Shown: positions 10,418 to 23,123, numbered from the stretch's first letter. The stretch: 36,472 bases of DNA from Plantago elongata (GCA_036897095.1 JAYMSP010001083.1:1-36472); one strand, 5' to 3'. The notes: generated by a model not told the origin, from the letters alone. Program-made: numbers and translations.

Positions 10418-12918
10418 ATGCCTCTCATCTTCAAATCTGTGAGTGTCTTACTATCTTCTGCAACTACTTTCTTTCTCTGGTATTGAATTTTTGTTGGAAT
10501 TGGTTAAGGAACTGATCTATTCTTCAAAGCCTCTTGTTTGTGCGGATTCCGTATTACATTTTGGTTGAATATTTTCAAGATCTGGCCTCAATATGGTCTC
10601 ATTCTGAAATCTGAAGCTCGTTTTGTTCACCTAGTTGATCTCCTGACTTGCTATTGAAAGTATTCATGGCGTTTTGGAATCTTTGGTCATATTTTTTGGG
10701 GTTTTTTGCTGCATTTCATGAATGGTTTTTGGAGATATTTTGAGCTTGAGTAATTTTTTTAATGTTGATTTAATTGGTGCAGTAAAACTTAAGTAGTTGT
10801 TTGTATTAGACCCAACTTCCAATTAAAGTTGAACCAATTCTGGACTTTTCATGGTAGATAGTGATGTGTGTAGTTTTGTGGACTGAGTCTTAACAATTGC
10901 TCAATGATTCCGTGACCAAATTATTGATTTGCAAGTTTCTATTACTTTAACAGTTAAGTAAGATAGAAGTGTCTCTTTATGTTTGTGCATCTGGAATACG
11001 GCTGTTAATAATCCTTTTGTTTCTTTTGTTGTTGCTTTGCTTCTTTGACATGCTCTGTGCTGAGGTGGTAGTAAAGAATCATTCTGCATCTTGTTATTTA
11101 AATGTGTAAATGAGCTTTGCTGGTCCTTAATGACATGCTAACAACTCTTATGATATGATTAACCTACTTATTTTTCTCTTTTGTTATGCTGGACATGACT
11201 CTAAGTCCCAGTTCTATGTGCTCTTCAATATACAGCAGTTTTTTGTCTGTTTATAATTTTGTTACATATACTGTAGTTCATATTCTTTCATTTTGCATAC
11301 GAACCTAGTTGACTTCTAGGACTCTTGTGTATACTTGCATGTTTTAAGCATATCTCATGTTTAGCACAACATAAGACTAGTCCTCAGAGGTTCATTGGCC
11401 TTGTGGTAAACTCGAGCTCTAGTCCGTGGTATGTCAAATAAAATAGATTAACAAGCTAGCATTAGTTTTGATATAGCCCATCCCTTGACAAATTGTTTTA
11501 GTAGTGGCCTCCCACTCCTGCTGTGTTGACTTCCAGTTATAGATGAAAGATATTAAACAACCAACATGTGGATATTACATTTTCTATTGTGTGAACATAC
11601 TTCAACAATTGCGAGCCAAATAATCTGAAAGAAATATTCACATTATGTGTCACCAACTCTTCTTTCTGGTCAACATTGTTGGTTGATGTGGTTTAATTTT
11701 TAGGATATCATAATATCCCTTATAGTATATATTGAAGGGGTGTATCTTAATATAAATACAATTCATATCCATAAAACTACTGTCAGCAGAGAAGGAAAAC
11801 AATCTTTTTTCTATTCCAAGAATCAACTTTGAAAGATACCCCATGCCTACCTGATAGCTGACTAACCCATTGTATCCTGTGTTGATATTTTCTTCTGATA
11901 GTTTAAATAAAGAATCTATACTTTAGTCAAGAAAATGAGATATGGGGAAGGAATTTAGGTCATGTCATCTGGATGACTCTTGAAAGATATCATATGCAAT
12001 GACATCGTGGTTTGGCAATTAGTGGTTATTGTTAGCCTGTTTCTTGTGTCATCTCATTCTGAAATGATCATGTTTTCCCAAAACAAGTATATGATTCACG
12101 GTAATCTTCAAGGAAACCCAAAACCTTCTTTCTTTTTTTGCTTTCTATATGATTGTTGTACCTACCAACTCAAGTTATTTACTTTAAATTCTTTGTTGAA
12201 GGATGATGGATGTTTAAAGTGCTTAGTTTAGGGTCTTGAAACTTGCCTTTAATACTATCGTCATTCCTTCCACGACATATATAATCACATAGCAATACCA
12301 TTATAAACTCACCGGAATTCCCTTTCTTTTGACCATTAGAAAGGTATTATAGGGGTGTTTATCTTGGCATTGCTATTGATTTTAATAATGCACATAACTC
12401 AGTATTCCATTCTTGCTTTGTAAGTGTCCTGTTTTTATTTTGTAACATAGCATTGTTCAATGTAGATATATTTTGAAGTCTGAGTACTTCTCTTATTTGT
12501 TACTGATATACTGGATCAGTTTTGGACCAGCAAAGTTTGTGGATATTTAATTGAAGTTTGAAATATTACCTGTACCACCCGACCAGGTGTATGTACAATG
12601 TTTTCGATAATATGTAACTTAATGCTTTTCCAAAAGACATCAATGTTTTTTCAAACTCCTCAAATTGAGTCAAAACTTCAGTCTCAAGTGGTGATCTTAA
12701 CTTTTGATGTTCCTGTTCTAGTGTTGTACTGCATTTGGACACACTTGGTGCAAACAAAAATATTATTGACTTTCTTGCCCTTATTTTTTTGGTTGATTTT
12801 GAAATGCATTGGTACCTTTAACTTACTAAGTTTGGATTTTATTCCTGAGCCAATATAACACTATATAACCTACAAACTTCTATTATTTCAGATGTGCAAA
12901 GATGTTAACAAGTCATAA
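10418..12918 (+). promoter_or_regulatory. Upstream ORF split across the leader intron
   Basis: After splicing, the ATG at 10418 reads seven codons to the exon end, then continues ATG-TGC-AAA from 12892 to TAA at 12916-12918. It gives a 15-residue peptide (MPLIFKSMCKDVNKS) ending 27 nt before the main start. A second short uORF (12902-12922) overlaps it, and a minimal ATG-TTC-TGA sits at 10375-10383. These could lower translation of the main frame. Confidence 0.45.
10439..12891 (+). other. Leader (5' UTR) intron of the DeSI gene, about 2.45 kb
   Basis: The donor is ATCT/GTGAGT at 10438/10439 and the acceptor is a T-rich tract ending TTTCAG at 12891. The exon that follows begins only 54 nt before the start codon. 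The intron is T-rich with no convincing exon inside. Long first introns in a leader often carry expression-enhancing sequence in plants; that is inference here. Confidence 0.6.
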
Positions 12919-12945
12919 CTGAGGATAGTTCTCCTAGAAAACAGA

Positions 12946-14876
12946 ATGACATTAGGATCGAAGAAACGGTGGAAGTCCATAGTGCCTGTCAATTTTACGG
13001 CAAATTCAGCTCGGCGTTTCTGTCTATTTTCAGAAGTGAAGTCGGATAATTGTGGTGCCAAAACTACGCCAGTTTATCTCAATGTATATGATCTGACACC
13101 CATAAATGGTTATGTTTACTGGGTTGGCCTTGGTATATTTCACTCTGGTGTAGAAGGTATGCTCCAGTGCTTTTCATTTTTGTGTTTGTTGCGTCCATTC
13201 TTTTATTTCATGGTAGGAAAGTGGCTAGTGCTTTCATATGCTACAAGCAGGTTTTTTTGATCTCACATAGCAATAATTTGTATGTAGAAATTCTTTGTAG
13301 TTTGTCATGCTTGCTATATTCTTAGGGTGTCTCTTTTTGTGCTCTTGAAAATGTAGGTTTTAAGATGGAGAAAATGTGTCAAAAGAAAGAAAATAATATG
13401 GGCTGAAGTTTAAGTTTGAGTGTTCTGCAATCGGACATCTCAAAAGTAGGATGATATAGCATATATGTAATATATCCAATGCAGTGACTAACTAATATTA
13501 TAAGAATGATATGTTGACTGCTGAAAGTGTCCGGATGACATTAGATCAGATATGATTACGAGTGTACCACATGAAGCAATAAGAAAGCTTGGTCCTTCTT
13601 ATTCTAGTAGAAGCAATGGAAATGTTTCGTTTGCACTTGGTTAGCATTTGAAAGCACCACCTTAATGGAGTGCTGAAATTCAGTAGTAAACCAGACTAAA
13701 CTTAGCAAAGTGCGGTAGGATACTGAACATGCTTACACTCTTTGGTTTCTCATCGAAGTGTGTGAATCTTTCATCTGAAATTTCCCCGTTGGAAAGTGAG
13801 GTTGCAACTAGTCCCCTCTGGTGATTGAACTCATTGATTGTTCTTTGTCAGCAGGGGGTGTCTCTATCATCTGAACCTTAATGCTTTAATCCCTGGATTT
13901 GATTGTTGATCAGTTTCTATTAAGTAGTTCATGTAATTGATGAATCATATATGTACAAGCCATAATTGTGCGTGAATGTACTTACATTTGTATTGACCAC
14001 AATATCACAAATATTTCTAATTAAACATCTATGCTTGACAGTTCACGGTGTAGAGTACGCGTTTGGTGCTCACGATTACCCATCTAGCGGAGTCTTCGAA
14101 GTTGAACCGCGACAATGCCCTGGGTTTAAGTTCAGGAAGTCTATTTTTATCGGTACTACAACGTTAGATGCCTCTCAGGTTAGGGAGTTCATGGAGCGTC
14201 AAGCTGCCAGCTATAATGGCGATACATATCACTTGATTGTAAAGAACTGCAACCATTTCTGCAAGGACATATGCTACAAGTTGACAGGGAAGAGAATTCC
14301 GAAATGGGTCAACCGACTCGCGAAACTAGGTAAGTACTAATCATCATCAGTTCATCACCCCCATGCAATTAGTTTTGTTAGAGCATAATAAAGATTGAAA
14401 CCGGTCGTGTTGGCACCAAGTGCTTTTGCTAATTGATCCCTTATTAATAAGTAGGACAAACGTACTTGCCAGTCGAAAGAAAGCGCCTGCACCATGCAGT
14501 TTATACAAACTTAGCACGTGCATGTCCAGTAGCATCTGTGTGCCATGGTTAAAAACTTGCTTACGAGTTATGACTTACCATTCTGGTGACACAAATGTTA
14601 CTTACACGCCTTTTGTTTTCCTCGCTAGGTTCAATGTGCAACTGTGTGCTGCCAGAAGCCCTTAAAATTACAGCCGTACAACATGAAACCAAATTTCTGT
14701 CTTATGATGATAATAGTGAGAAAAGAAGGCTACGGAGTACTTTCAGTTGTCTGTCTTCAATTTCGTCAAGGCAGAAACAGATGTCGACTTCCTCATTGCT
14801 GATACAATCACCCTTAAAAGGTTGCTTACCCTGGGAATTAAAGAGATCTGCTAATGGCTCGGTAAAAGAAAGTTAG
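12946..14876 (+). CDS. DeSI-like PPPDE-domain peptidase (deSUMOylating/deubiquitinating type)
   Basis: Exons are 12946-13156, 14042-14329 and 14629-14876 (747 nt, 248 residues); all junctions are GT-AG and in frame. It is a PPPDE-fold cysteine protease of the DeSI group, similar to the plant proteins annotated as deSI-like At4g17486. The domain runs from about residue 43 (PVYLNVYDLTPINGY) to about 155. The putative catalytic pair is His66 in GIFHSGVEV and Cys140 in VKNCNHFCKD; HGVEYAFGAHD and GVFEVEP are family landmarks. The Ser/Lys-rich tail after LAKLGSMCNCVLPEA (about residues 165-248), with a conserved SPLKGCLPWELKR end, is typical of the longer plant subgroup. The long basic N-terminus before the domain also fits that subgroup, which supports this ATG. 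No signal peptide is evident. Substrates in plants are largely unknown. The start is preceded by uORFs and a leader intron. Confidence 0.9.
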
Positions 14877-16380
14877 TAGGAAAGAACAATGGATCAGTAC
14901 CATATCTTTGCAAGCAAAAGTGTTGGCTGAACGGCATGAACAGTTTCACACAGTTGCTGATTCGCTTTCTGAACTATGACCGAGTGAAGAAGAAGCTATT
15001 TGAGGTAATAATGTGTGAATCATGGTACCGTATGTCTCTCTAGGTGAATTTTCCGTCTTGTAGATGTTATTCTTGTTGTACTGTAAAGTGATGTATATCG
15101 GCTAACTCAGAAGGAAATACCGTGCTTGTGCTCTTCGCTTGTCATTTGTTACTTCTTTGTCCTGCTCATTTGCTGCTAATGCTAAATGCTACTACCCTTA
15201 AAGTGGAAACACGATTGTATTGTCTGGTCAGTTTCCAGTGTGAAAGTTACGAAAGTTTGAGCAAATGTAAATTGGGTTGTTGCAATTTATATTTGATTAG
15301 AGTATCATAAATTGTCAAGTTGGCATCTGGGACTATCACTGTAAAGTCTGTTGCCGCAACATGCTCCTTCAAAACGATTGCATTTTTTCTCGACTTTGGG
15401 AGTCGTTTTACTCTGAGACTGGAAAATTGTGGTGCCGATCAGATGATGGCTCTTTTGAAATTCCAATCTCATAGTAGCAATGTCACAAGAGCCTTGAGGT
15501 CTCTAGACCCTTTTCTGCCTTTGAACTTTTACCCTTTAGCATTAATGTCTTTATAATTGAAAACAAGGATAGATCATCGAAGGTTCTTTTGGGTTCTATA
15601 CGTTCCATCCAACTTTCATCTAAACAGTTCATGTTAATTTAGAATTTTCAGTATTTTGACCTTTGAAGTATAACGTATTTCTCCAGAACTCACATCGCAG
15701 ATGAAGTTTTGTGCAGAACTTTCACAACTCGTGCTCATAGAGCCAGAGAAAACCAAGTACGTTATGCGACTCATCTCCAACATGTTTGCTGTTATTTCCA
15801 AGCATTTCCCCAGGCAAAATGCAATCAATAAATCAGAGAGAACCACAACAGATTCATGTTCATCAACAGAATGACATATATCAAAAAGTTCCTCCAGATT
15901 CTATCTGTGGTGACAATTTGTTGATAACTTCAAGAACTATCCCTATGAGATTTGCAGACAGTCTGTATGCTCTATTCTAGACTTACTAGCGGTTTATCTG
16001 AAGAGTATATCCTCCCTCTATATAAGCAGCACCTCAAAGTTCAACAAGAGATAAACTGGCTTCCAGGATCTGTCCTAATGAAAAAATCCCAGCTTTGACA
16101 ATCCCACCAAAGCTGTAGGAGTACTGTGATACCCCATGAAGACACTTAGAAACCGTATCAACAACAAAAAATGATCTCTTCTTCCTGTGAGTTAATTTTT
16201 AACTTTTGCAGGGTTCAAAATATAGGTTTATACAATGATTATACACACTGCGAACCCGACCGACTATCTTTCACAAAACAAACCTGCAGGAACAGCAAAG
16301 AGATCATTCAGATACCCAGACTTCTTGTTGTATGATAACTCCAATACCGAGTATGCAAAAAGCAATAAAAGGAGACCAAG
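14877..16380. other. Intergenic, with 3' UTR of the DeSI gene at its left
   Basis: The first 150-300 nt are probably the DeSI 3' UTR. An AATAAA lies near 15825, too far from the stop to be a confident signal. I found no coding exon in the rest; the short open frames have no recognisable domains. Confidence 0.45.
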
Positions 16381-16406
16381 AACAATTCCACAGTAAATCA
16401 AAACAT

Positions 16407-16412
16407 TTTATT
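16407..16412 (-). terminator. Poly(A) signal of LPEAT1 (minus strand)
   Basis: AATAAA on the minus strand lies about 160 nt beyond the TGA stop at 16572-16574, in the expected place for the 3' end of the transcript. Confidence 0.55.
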
Positions 16413-16571
16413 GGAATGGCCACCACATGTATATAACATACTTTTACAAGTTTAACTATCGACAGTATGTTCTTGTTCCATGGCTGTAAAATCACACAAC
16501 TTTACTCCTGTATTTGAAATTCTTAAATCCTAAATAGAGTAAATAAATTTTGAGAGCCAGGCCCCAAGTTA

Positions 16572-19500
16572 TCAATCGTCTTTCTGATGCAAAACAGTAG
16601 GCATGATTTTTTTACCATTGAGAGCAGCATGATAAACTCGTTTCTCTGCCAGTCCAATTTCCGAAAGTATCAAATTACCCTGCGTCATTATCACCAGCAA
16701 ATGAGACGTTTAGGGCCAAGAGAAGGCCCACACTGTGTAATCTTCTTCTCAGGACAATATGTGGAGCAGTTTTTTTATACTTCCTCCATCTTTTTAAAGC
16801 TATCCACACTATTACTGGCCCACCGGGATCAGTTTTGACCACAAATTATTCATAAATATAATGATAATTTTTTGACAATATAATATATTGAAAAATTTAA
16901 CTAGTAATATGCATAGTATGATTTTTGAAGTATTAAAATCATTATATTTTAAGAGTAAATTGTGGTCAAAATTGATTATGGTCGACTTTAGAATAGTAAA
17001 TGAAAATATTTCAAAAAATGGAGGTAGTAGTATTTTATTAACTTTGAATGTAATAAATAATACAAGTTTCAGAAATTAAGTACCTCGCGAGCCATCAGTA
17101 TCCTGACGTTTTCAGCATAAAGCTTTGGCTCTTCTCTTTCTTGTTCCGAGGGGTAATAGACAGGTAATTGTGTCACTTCCATGTGATTGACAAACTGACT
17201 CAGCAGAAGGATTACATGGCGCGCCTGCACAAATCGCATTGAATCAGGGTTGCAAGTGGACATAAATACTAAACATTCCATAACGTCACCGAGTTCTTCA
17301 AAAAAATCAAAGCAATATACATGTAGATAGTTTTGTTTTAGAATTCATGTCAGGATACTCTGTAATTCCAAGGAATTGCATAAAAGGTTCAGTAACAAAG
17401 ACATTAGCAATTTAGGGTTCATGCTATGTTCATAAAGTAATAAATGCATTTGACCACTCAACCCCCCCACACAGCCCAAAAAAAAAGTAGATAGATCATG
17501 AATCTCCATATTCATAGAAAGTACAATAAAGTCATAAACACCTGTATAACAACGCTGAACGCGTGATGATCTAAATCACGAAAAACTGAGACAATTTTAA
17601 TAATATCAAACGCGAACATGAAAATAACTTACCCCGGAGATGGTGTCCCATGCAGGACTAAATCTTTGGTAGGGATATCTCAATAGGACAGGAAGTACTG
17701 GTGCCTTTGCCAAAAATGCACCCGTCTTGAATGGAAGTAGGTAGCCTCCATTGGAGGTTGTGCCTTCTGTTAAAGGACCACAAGACCGTTAACTAGACAT
17801 GTATATTCCATGGTCAAAGGTCTTATTCAGATACTTATGTAATGGTGCAAGATAACTATGTCCAGCAGCATGCAGGTAAGATTCTCCTCGAGGTTTATCC
17901 AATGAATATGCAATTTAATGCGACAAATCGTGTATTGATGAATCATGAAACTTCAGCGACATCGAATGAGTATTTTTTTTTGGAATGAAGCATGTGCATT
18001 CTCAACCTTACATCATCTCAAAATAGAGAACTACCATATTTTTCATAGTATGAAATGCTCAACTTATGAAAATAAGTTCAAGGCTTCAAGCAGTTGCAGG
18101 CAAATAGAGTAAACTGGCACAAAGCATGCAAATCGTGAGCATCAGAGCGAACTGACAGAAACTACTTCCACAAGGGTAACATGTAGTATCAGAGATAATA
18201 CTAGTATGTTGAAAACCATTGTTACATGGCGACTGACGAGAAGACTGATTTAACTACACACTGCATGGAAACTCCTTCAACTGAAATATAAATTAAAGTT
18301 CAAACACAAACAAAAAGACTAGTGTTGAGATTGTTCATGACATTCTTAAAGAGAACCAGAACAGCAAAGTCAGAAACAATATCAAAAAGACAAACCTGGG
18401 AAAAGCATGATCTTCGGAGCATCCTTATTTTGGTGAGCTTCTCGAATCCTTTCATTGACAACACCTTCACACAGCAGAGTACAAAATAACATGAATACCA
18501 ATATAGTGCCATGTCAGTACCCAAATGCATCACAAGTCATTTCGTTTGATATCAAAGCCCATTTCCCAAGATAAATTTTCCTTGTTCTCCAGGTACGAGA
18601 ATTATTGGTGAAACTTTGTTGCTATAATGGAAAATCCCCTAAAAAGAAAGGTAGAAGATTCAGAAAATTGGAGGCTGTACGAAACAAATTAGAAGGAAAG
18701 CAGTTTTCATTCATGCACTTTAGCACTCTGTAGCCAATGTAGCCAATGTACATAAAAAACAGGAAGAATAAGCGCACTGAGGGAACCTGAAGTGTCGTTA
18801 GGTCTTTACATGGAAGTGTGAAACATGTGATATAAGTACAAATAACTTGCCATTCAATGAGCATTCCAATTTCTAAGTGCACATCTGCACAAACTGATGC
18901 TATGCTATTGTTGAAGGAGCAGGTGAGAAAAACACAAACTGATGCTATGTGTATTTCTTCTTCTTTAGAACTGAGTACCATTTTGGAAGCTATGGAATTT
19001 TGACTTGTTCGCTAATCACAAGTGACCATGTATAGACTATTTAAAATGCTGGTCTCAATATCAAGTACTACATCAGTTATACAAGAGACTGTTTTACTTT
19101 CTTACTATTCACTACCCAAGATTATCCAACTCCAAAGACAAAGCAAAACCATTCTGAAACATCCATTGCTACTCAAATATTACAAACAGCTGCGCGTGAC
19201 GAGAGCAGTCAAGCATCATAAGAAGGAACATACCGGATACACCCTTGAAGTCGGATGATTTGGATTCCCGCTGAACATAGACACAACCAAGGCACTTGCT
19301 GTAACACGATAATATAAAAACTTCAACAAATAGACGAGATGCATGCACAGTAGAATAAATAATTGATATATAAGAGGCCAAAAATTCGGAGTAGAAAATC
19401 AACTGTAATAGGACGGCGTAGGATAGACAGGCGAGAACAACCAGTCAATGGCATTCATGCAGAAGCAAATAAACTATGCAATGAATTTACACATATTAAC

Positions 19501-21912
19501 TGCTCGCAAAATCCTTTGATACAAATAAAAAAGACGACCTAAGGCAGTTACTATTAGCAACCAACTTCACAATTTCATCATGTCTATTACAAATTATAAC
19601 TCAAAAGCAAAAATTCACGAAAACCTTCTTATTAAAGATTGACGACATAGTTCACATGAAAAGACTATATTGTCTATTCTATGTGTTTAAAGTACATGAT
19701 ACTCTCACGGTCTCTAAATAATTGACGCTTTTATGTGTCGAGAATATTTCTGAACTTTTCTCCAGTCATACCCCTACTAGTCAAGAAGGAGTGGAGAGTA
19801 TATTTTAGGTGAATTAAGTTTTGTTAATTGTTAAGGGTAATTAATGAGGATGATATGGTAATATAATCTCCCAATTAATTGGAAAGGTGTGGTTTGACTG
19901 AATTGATAAAAAAGAGCACTTATTTAGCAACAGGGAGAGTATTTCTTAAGCAAGCAGGTGAGGCGAAAGAAGAAAAGAGAAGAGTAATGAGAGCAAGAGA
20001 GCCAACCTTATAAGACCAATCAGAGGAAGTTTAGCCACGGATCTCTTCACCAACAAAGTAAACAACATGGTGACAAACATAGCGAGAGAAAAAGTCAGTC
20101 AAGGGAGAACTATATAATAAAAAAGAATTTGTTGACAGCAGAAAAACAAGGCCTACGGTAACTAACCTTAGCAACAAAGCTTGGGAAAGACGACGACATA
20201 TGGTACAGAATATCTACATAGGATACATGATTTGACACGATAGCTCCAGGTCTCAACTCCTCCATTTGTTCCTTACAAGCTGTCTGAAAAGTTGGAGAAA
20301 ACCATGAGTAAAACAACAAGGAATGTCCCAAAACAAAATGCATTTCTTAACTAAAGTGTGGGAATAATGGTGAAATATTAGAAGTCCATCGTTAAATACC
20401 AGAGATAGGTACAAAAAATGAAACACATGACTGAAGAAAAATGTCTTATTGGATTGTTATCCTATGGGCTTTATAATAATCATGAACCTTCATCCTCGGC
20501 ATATATATATGTGCAAAGAAAGTATGAGAGGTTTGCAAAAGCTAATAAACCACACCGATGCACTCACGCGCCAATTTTTTTTTTTCTTGGTGTCAAAAGA
20601 TTAACTAAATGGGGTATAGTTATGAACATCTAAGAGGAACAAATTGGATAATTTTGAAAGTTAATGGAAATGGCTAATTAAGTAATAAATTGGAAAAAAG
20701 GACTGACAAATACACAAAGCTAATTAAAGTGCAGGAGGCGCGTGAGCTGCAGACCCATGGCATTTATTATGTCGCAAGGATTCGAACATGACACTACAAT
20801 ATTGAAAAGAGTAGAACGTTCTGAAGCGGCACACACACTAAACTGTCAATGAGACAGGTTTTAGGTATTATTAACTCTATGTAGCAATTATACAAAAAAA
20901 TTCAATTCTATGAATTCTTGAATCTTGATAATATCGGCCCACAAAGACAAACTTGTCCATGATATGAATATATTTTTACGTCATGGAAACAATACCTAGC
21001 CACTAATAAGTTGCAAGAATGATATCCAAATAAGCTGTATAAGACACGGAAACACACAAACGACATTGATGAAATTGCAGAACGTAAACATATAAAAAAA
21101 CTGACCAACTCCTATTCCAATGTTTCCTTAATATTTCAGAGATTATCTTCCACTTGATCAAGTAACTTCTCAACATGGAAAAACCTAAAACCATCAGATC
21201 TTACTTCTCAGCTCAAACTGTTAACTCAATTTCTACACATCTCACTCTCACAAGCTGACATATACTCTCACAAAGCATCTAAACTGCAGAAACGATCGCA
21301 TCTACGACCAATACTCTGTCAAAACTAAATCATACTATGAACATCTACATAAATCAGCTACATATACTAACTGATCATCCAAATAAGCAATGAATACAAC
21401 AGTACCTCGTCATTGCACTGCCCACTATGATCACCCTCACTCTCGTCCTCCACACGGTTCTTCCGAATCCAATAAAACCCGAATACAAACAGCAAAGCCC
21501 TAGACAGGAACCTACCAGTCCCAACAATCACCCCTCTCCGCCAACCTCCCAAATGAGCATAATCCTCCTGCTCATCCTCCCTATTCGGAGCCCGAAACAC
21601 GGTACAAACCCTACAAATCAGGTAATAAACCACCAAAATAACCATCGCCAGCACAACTCGGACAGGCAACACGAAAACCAGACCTATACCGAGCAGCAAT
21701 TTCTCGGTCCACGGCAAATCACCTCTCCCCATTGTGCCGTACACGTCGTGACGAACGTACGCGGCGTAGATTTTCTCCATATCCTCGATGCTCTGGCTGT
21801 TGGGCACCATGATTTGGGTTTGGGAAGGTTTCGCGGGAAGGAGAGGGCGGTCATCACGCTCGGGCTGTGGATTGGGAGGTGCGGGGGTTAGGGTTTTGAG
21901 CTCGGACTCCAT
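16572..21912 (-). CDS. LPEAT1: Lysophospholipid acyltransferase, LPEAT1 type
   Basis: Exons in transcript order are 21912-21406, 20283-20167, 20044-20007, 19298-19234, 18464-18396, 17766-17633, 17224-17084 and 16679-16572. They total 1179 nt (392 residues), all GT-AG and in frame. The enzyme is an ER membrane acyltransferase of the PlsC/LPLAT family that transfers acyl-CoA to lysophosphatidylethanolamine; Arabidopsis LPEAT1 is of similar size. The N-terminus is Pro-rich and acidic (1-50), followed by YGTMGRGDLPWTEK, a long hydrophobic segment (about 72-104) and a second (about 140-150). The catalytic NHxxxxD motif is at 187-193 (NHVSYVD), and the substrate-binding FPEGTT motif is at 264-269. 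VLPVLLRYPYQRFSPAW and LPVYYPSEQEREEPKLYA are further landmarks. The last exon reads LSEIGLAEKRVYHAALNG and ends Lys-Asp-Asp. The ATG at 21912 gives the family MESEL start. No lesions were seen, so it looks functional. Confidence 0.95.
16780..17030. mobile_element. Mariner/Stowaway-type MITE in the last LPEAT1 intron
   Basis: The left end TACTTCCTCCATCTTTTT pairs with the complement of the right end (…AAAAAATGGAGGTAGTA). Inner arms also match: gttttgaccacaaatta on the left mirrors taaattgtggtcaaaat on the right. The TA target duplication at 16778-16779 has a partner at about 17028. The 250-bp size, TA target and CTCC-type termini are classic for Tc1/mariner-derived MITEs. It lies between exons 17084-17224 and 16572-16679. 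Confidence 0.75.
19702..19939. mobile_element. Stowaway-like MITE in an LPEAT1 intron, TA target duplication
   Basis: The termini are inverted: the left arm CTCTCACGGTCTCTAAATAA matches the reverse complement of the right arm, which reads CTCTCCCTGTTGCTAAATAA. TA flanks both sides (19700-19701 and 19940-19941). The 238-bp length and CTCCCTC-like ends fit a mariner-type non-autonomous element. It sits in the intron between exons 20044-20007 and 19298-19234, away from splice sites. Confidence 0.8.
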
Positions 21913-22380
21913 TTTTGTTTGATTTTTTTGGTTTCTTTTAATAGTTTTTCCGAATTTTCAGGTAGCCATTGATGTGTGTTTGTATTGTTTCGTGTCTTTT
22001 GCTGTTGAGCTGATGAGGAAGAAGAAAAGAAAACGTCAGAATTTTGTAATCTTATGATTATTATTATTATTATTTGGTTTTCGTAGATCTGGTAGGAGCG
22101 TGTTTTGCACGCGCGTTTGTTGCGAGTTGGCCTGGCATGGTGGACAGGTTTGCTGCTAATTTTCATTCACTCGGTCAAATAATAATGAAAGTTCATAAAA
22201 TTATGTAATAAATTAATTAACTATGAAGTTAATTTATTGGTTAATTATGATCTACTACTTTTTTCCATATACGTTACTTAAAAAAAATAAAATCGTTATT
22301 TGATTGTTTCTATGCTAAGTGTTTGAGAAGAATAACATTCATTCAAATTAATTTTCTATTATTATAACAATATAATGATA
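21913..22380 (-). promoter_or_regulatory. LPEAT1 5' UTR and promoter region
   Basis: This stretch lies upstream of the LPEAT1 ATG on the minus strand. It includes an ATT trinucleotide run near 22056-22074 and a GC-rich spot (gcacgcgcg, about 22108-22116). No clear TATA box was found. FBD pseudogene fragments begin within about 500 bp, so the functional promoter is probably short. Confidence 0.35.
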
Positions 22381-22399
22381 ATAACATTCTTAAGTACAC

Positions 22400-22510
22400 G
22401 TCAATGAACGGAGATTCTTCATCTCTGACACATTGTTCAACAAGGACTTTATGACGTGAAATTTAGGGATTTTTTTCAACGAGTAATAACATGTAATTTC
22501 TTTCAAATGT
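22400..22510 (-). pseudogene. FBD-end relic, copy D
   Basis: On the minus strand one frame reads HLKEITCYYSLKK, then a KSLLNNVSEMKNL-like stretch. This matches the FBD exon of the larger gene (SHLKEITFSYSAHV, KFLLKNALELKNV). It is the most eroded of four copies in the window and lies 3' of copy C in the same orientation. Confidence 0.55.
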
Positions 22511-22522
22511 TAAACACAAAAT

Positions 22523-22756
22523 TCAGATCAATTGTAAACAGTTAAGCTTTTTGGACCTTTGGTAAATGTTGATAGCTGCTTTATAAGTTCCTTTAGAAAT
22601 CATGACAATCAAACAGACAACATTATTTAGATCTGACACATTCTTTAACAAGAATTCTTTCAGGATTTTTGCAACTAGAGTGACAAATGTAATTTCTTTG
22701 AAATAAGGAAATGGAGAGTGACTCAATGTGATTTCTTGTTGAAGCCTGCCTGCCAA
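22523..22756 (-). pseudogene. FBD-end relic, copy C
   Basis: A 77-codon open frame contains PYFKEITFVTLVAKILKEFL, then LKNVSDLNNV and a basic tail YQRSKKLNCLQLI. The order matches an FBD domain, but conserved hydrophobic positions are changed and no upstream LRR exon is attached in frame. It is still open, probably by chance given its short length. Confidence 0.6.
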
Positions 22757-22779
22757 TATATGCTTTACCTCTAGTATTG

Positions 22780-23060
22780 TTTTCTGAGAAGTCTTTTCCC
22801 TGGATGAATTGTGAATGCCTGAATGGTTAAGCTTTTTGAACCTTTGGGAAATGTTGATAGTTGCCTGATAAGTTTCTTCTATTGCACATCATAGTGAGAC
22901 TGGCCAACATTTTTCAACTCTAATGCAATCTTCACCAAGAATTCTCCAGGTGAAATTGGAGATCTTTGCAAACAGAGTGACAAAATGTGATTTCTTCCAA
23001 ATCCGATAGAATAGTGGATGGAACTGACCCGGCAGCGTCATAATTTCTTACTCGTTCGAA
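22780..23060 (-). pseudogene. FBD-end relic, copy B, frameshifted
   Basis: Minus-strand sequence reads SVPSTILSDLEEITFCHSV and then QFHLEN before hitting a stop. Against copy A, one base is missing in the Lys codon after HLE (AAG becomes AA). Restoring the register mentally continues the FBD pattern until a second stop, where copy A has CAAAGG. The 3' flank of its neighbouring exon (23080-23170) also matches the intron next to copy A (26505-26600), so this is a duplicate rather than an independent fragment. Confidence 0.7.
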
Positions 23061-23123
23061 TCATTCTAGAAAGAAAAAAAAGTTGTCATTGACTATATCT
23101 TATGAAAGTCATGAAAAGGAAAG

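Noticed and set aside
10211-10442. Open frames on both strands over the CT-rich tract
   Set aside because: Low-complexity Ser/Leu/Pro or Arg/Glu runs created by the microsatellite in the DeSI leader.
12569-12597. Palindrome tgtaccacc…ggtgtatgtaca in the DeSI leader intron
   Set aside because: Short and imperfect; expected by chance in a window this size.
18622-18981. 119-codon minus-strand frame in an LPEAT1 intron
   Set aside because: No homology pattern, and flanking exons join in phase without it.
21427-21891. 154-codon plus-strand open frame
   Set aside because: It is the antisense shadow of LPEAT1 exon 1, which has clear family conservation on the minus strand.
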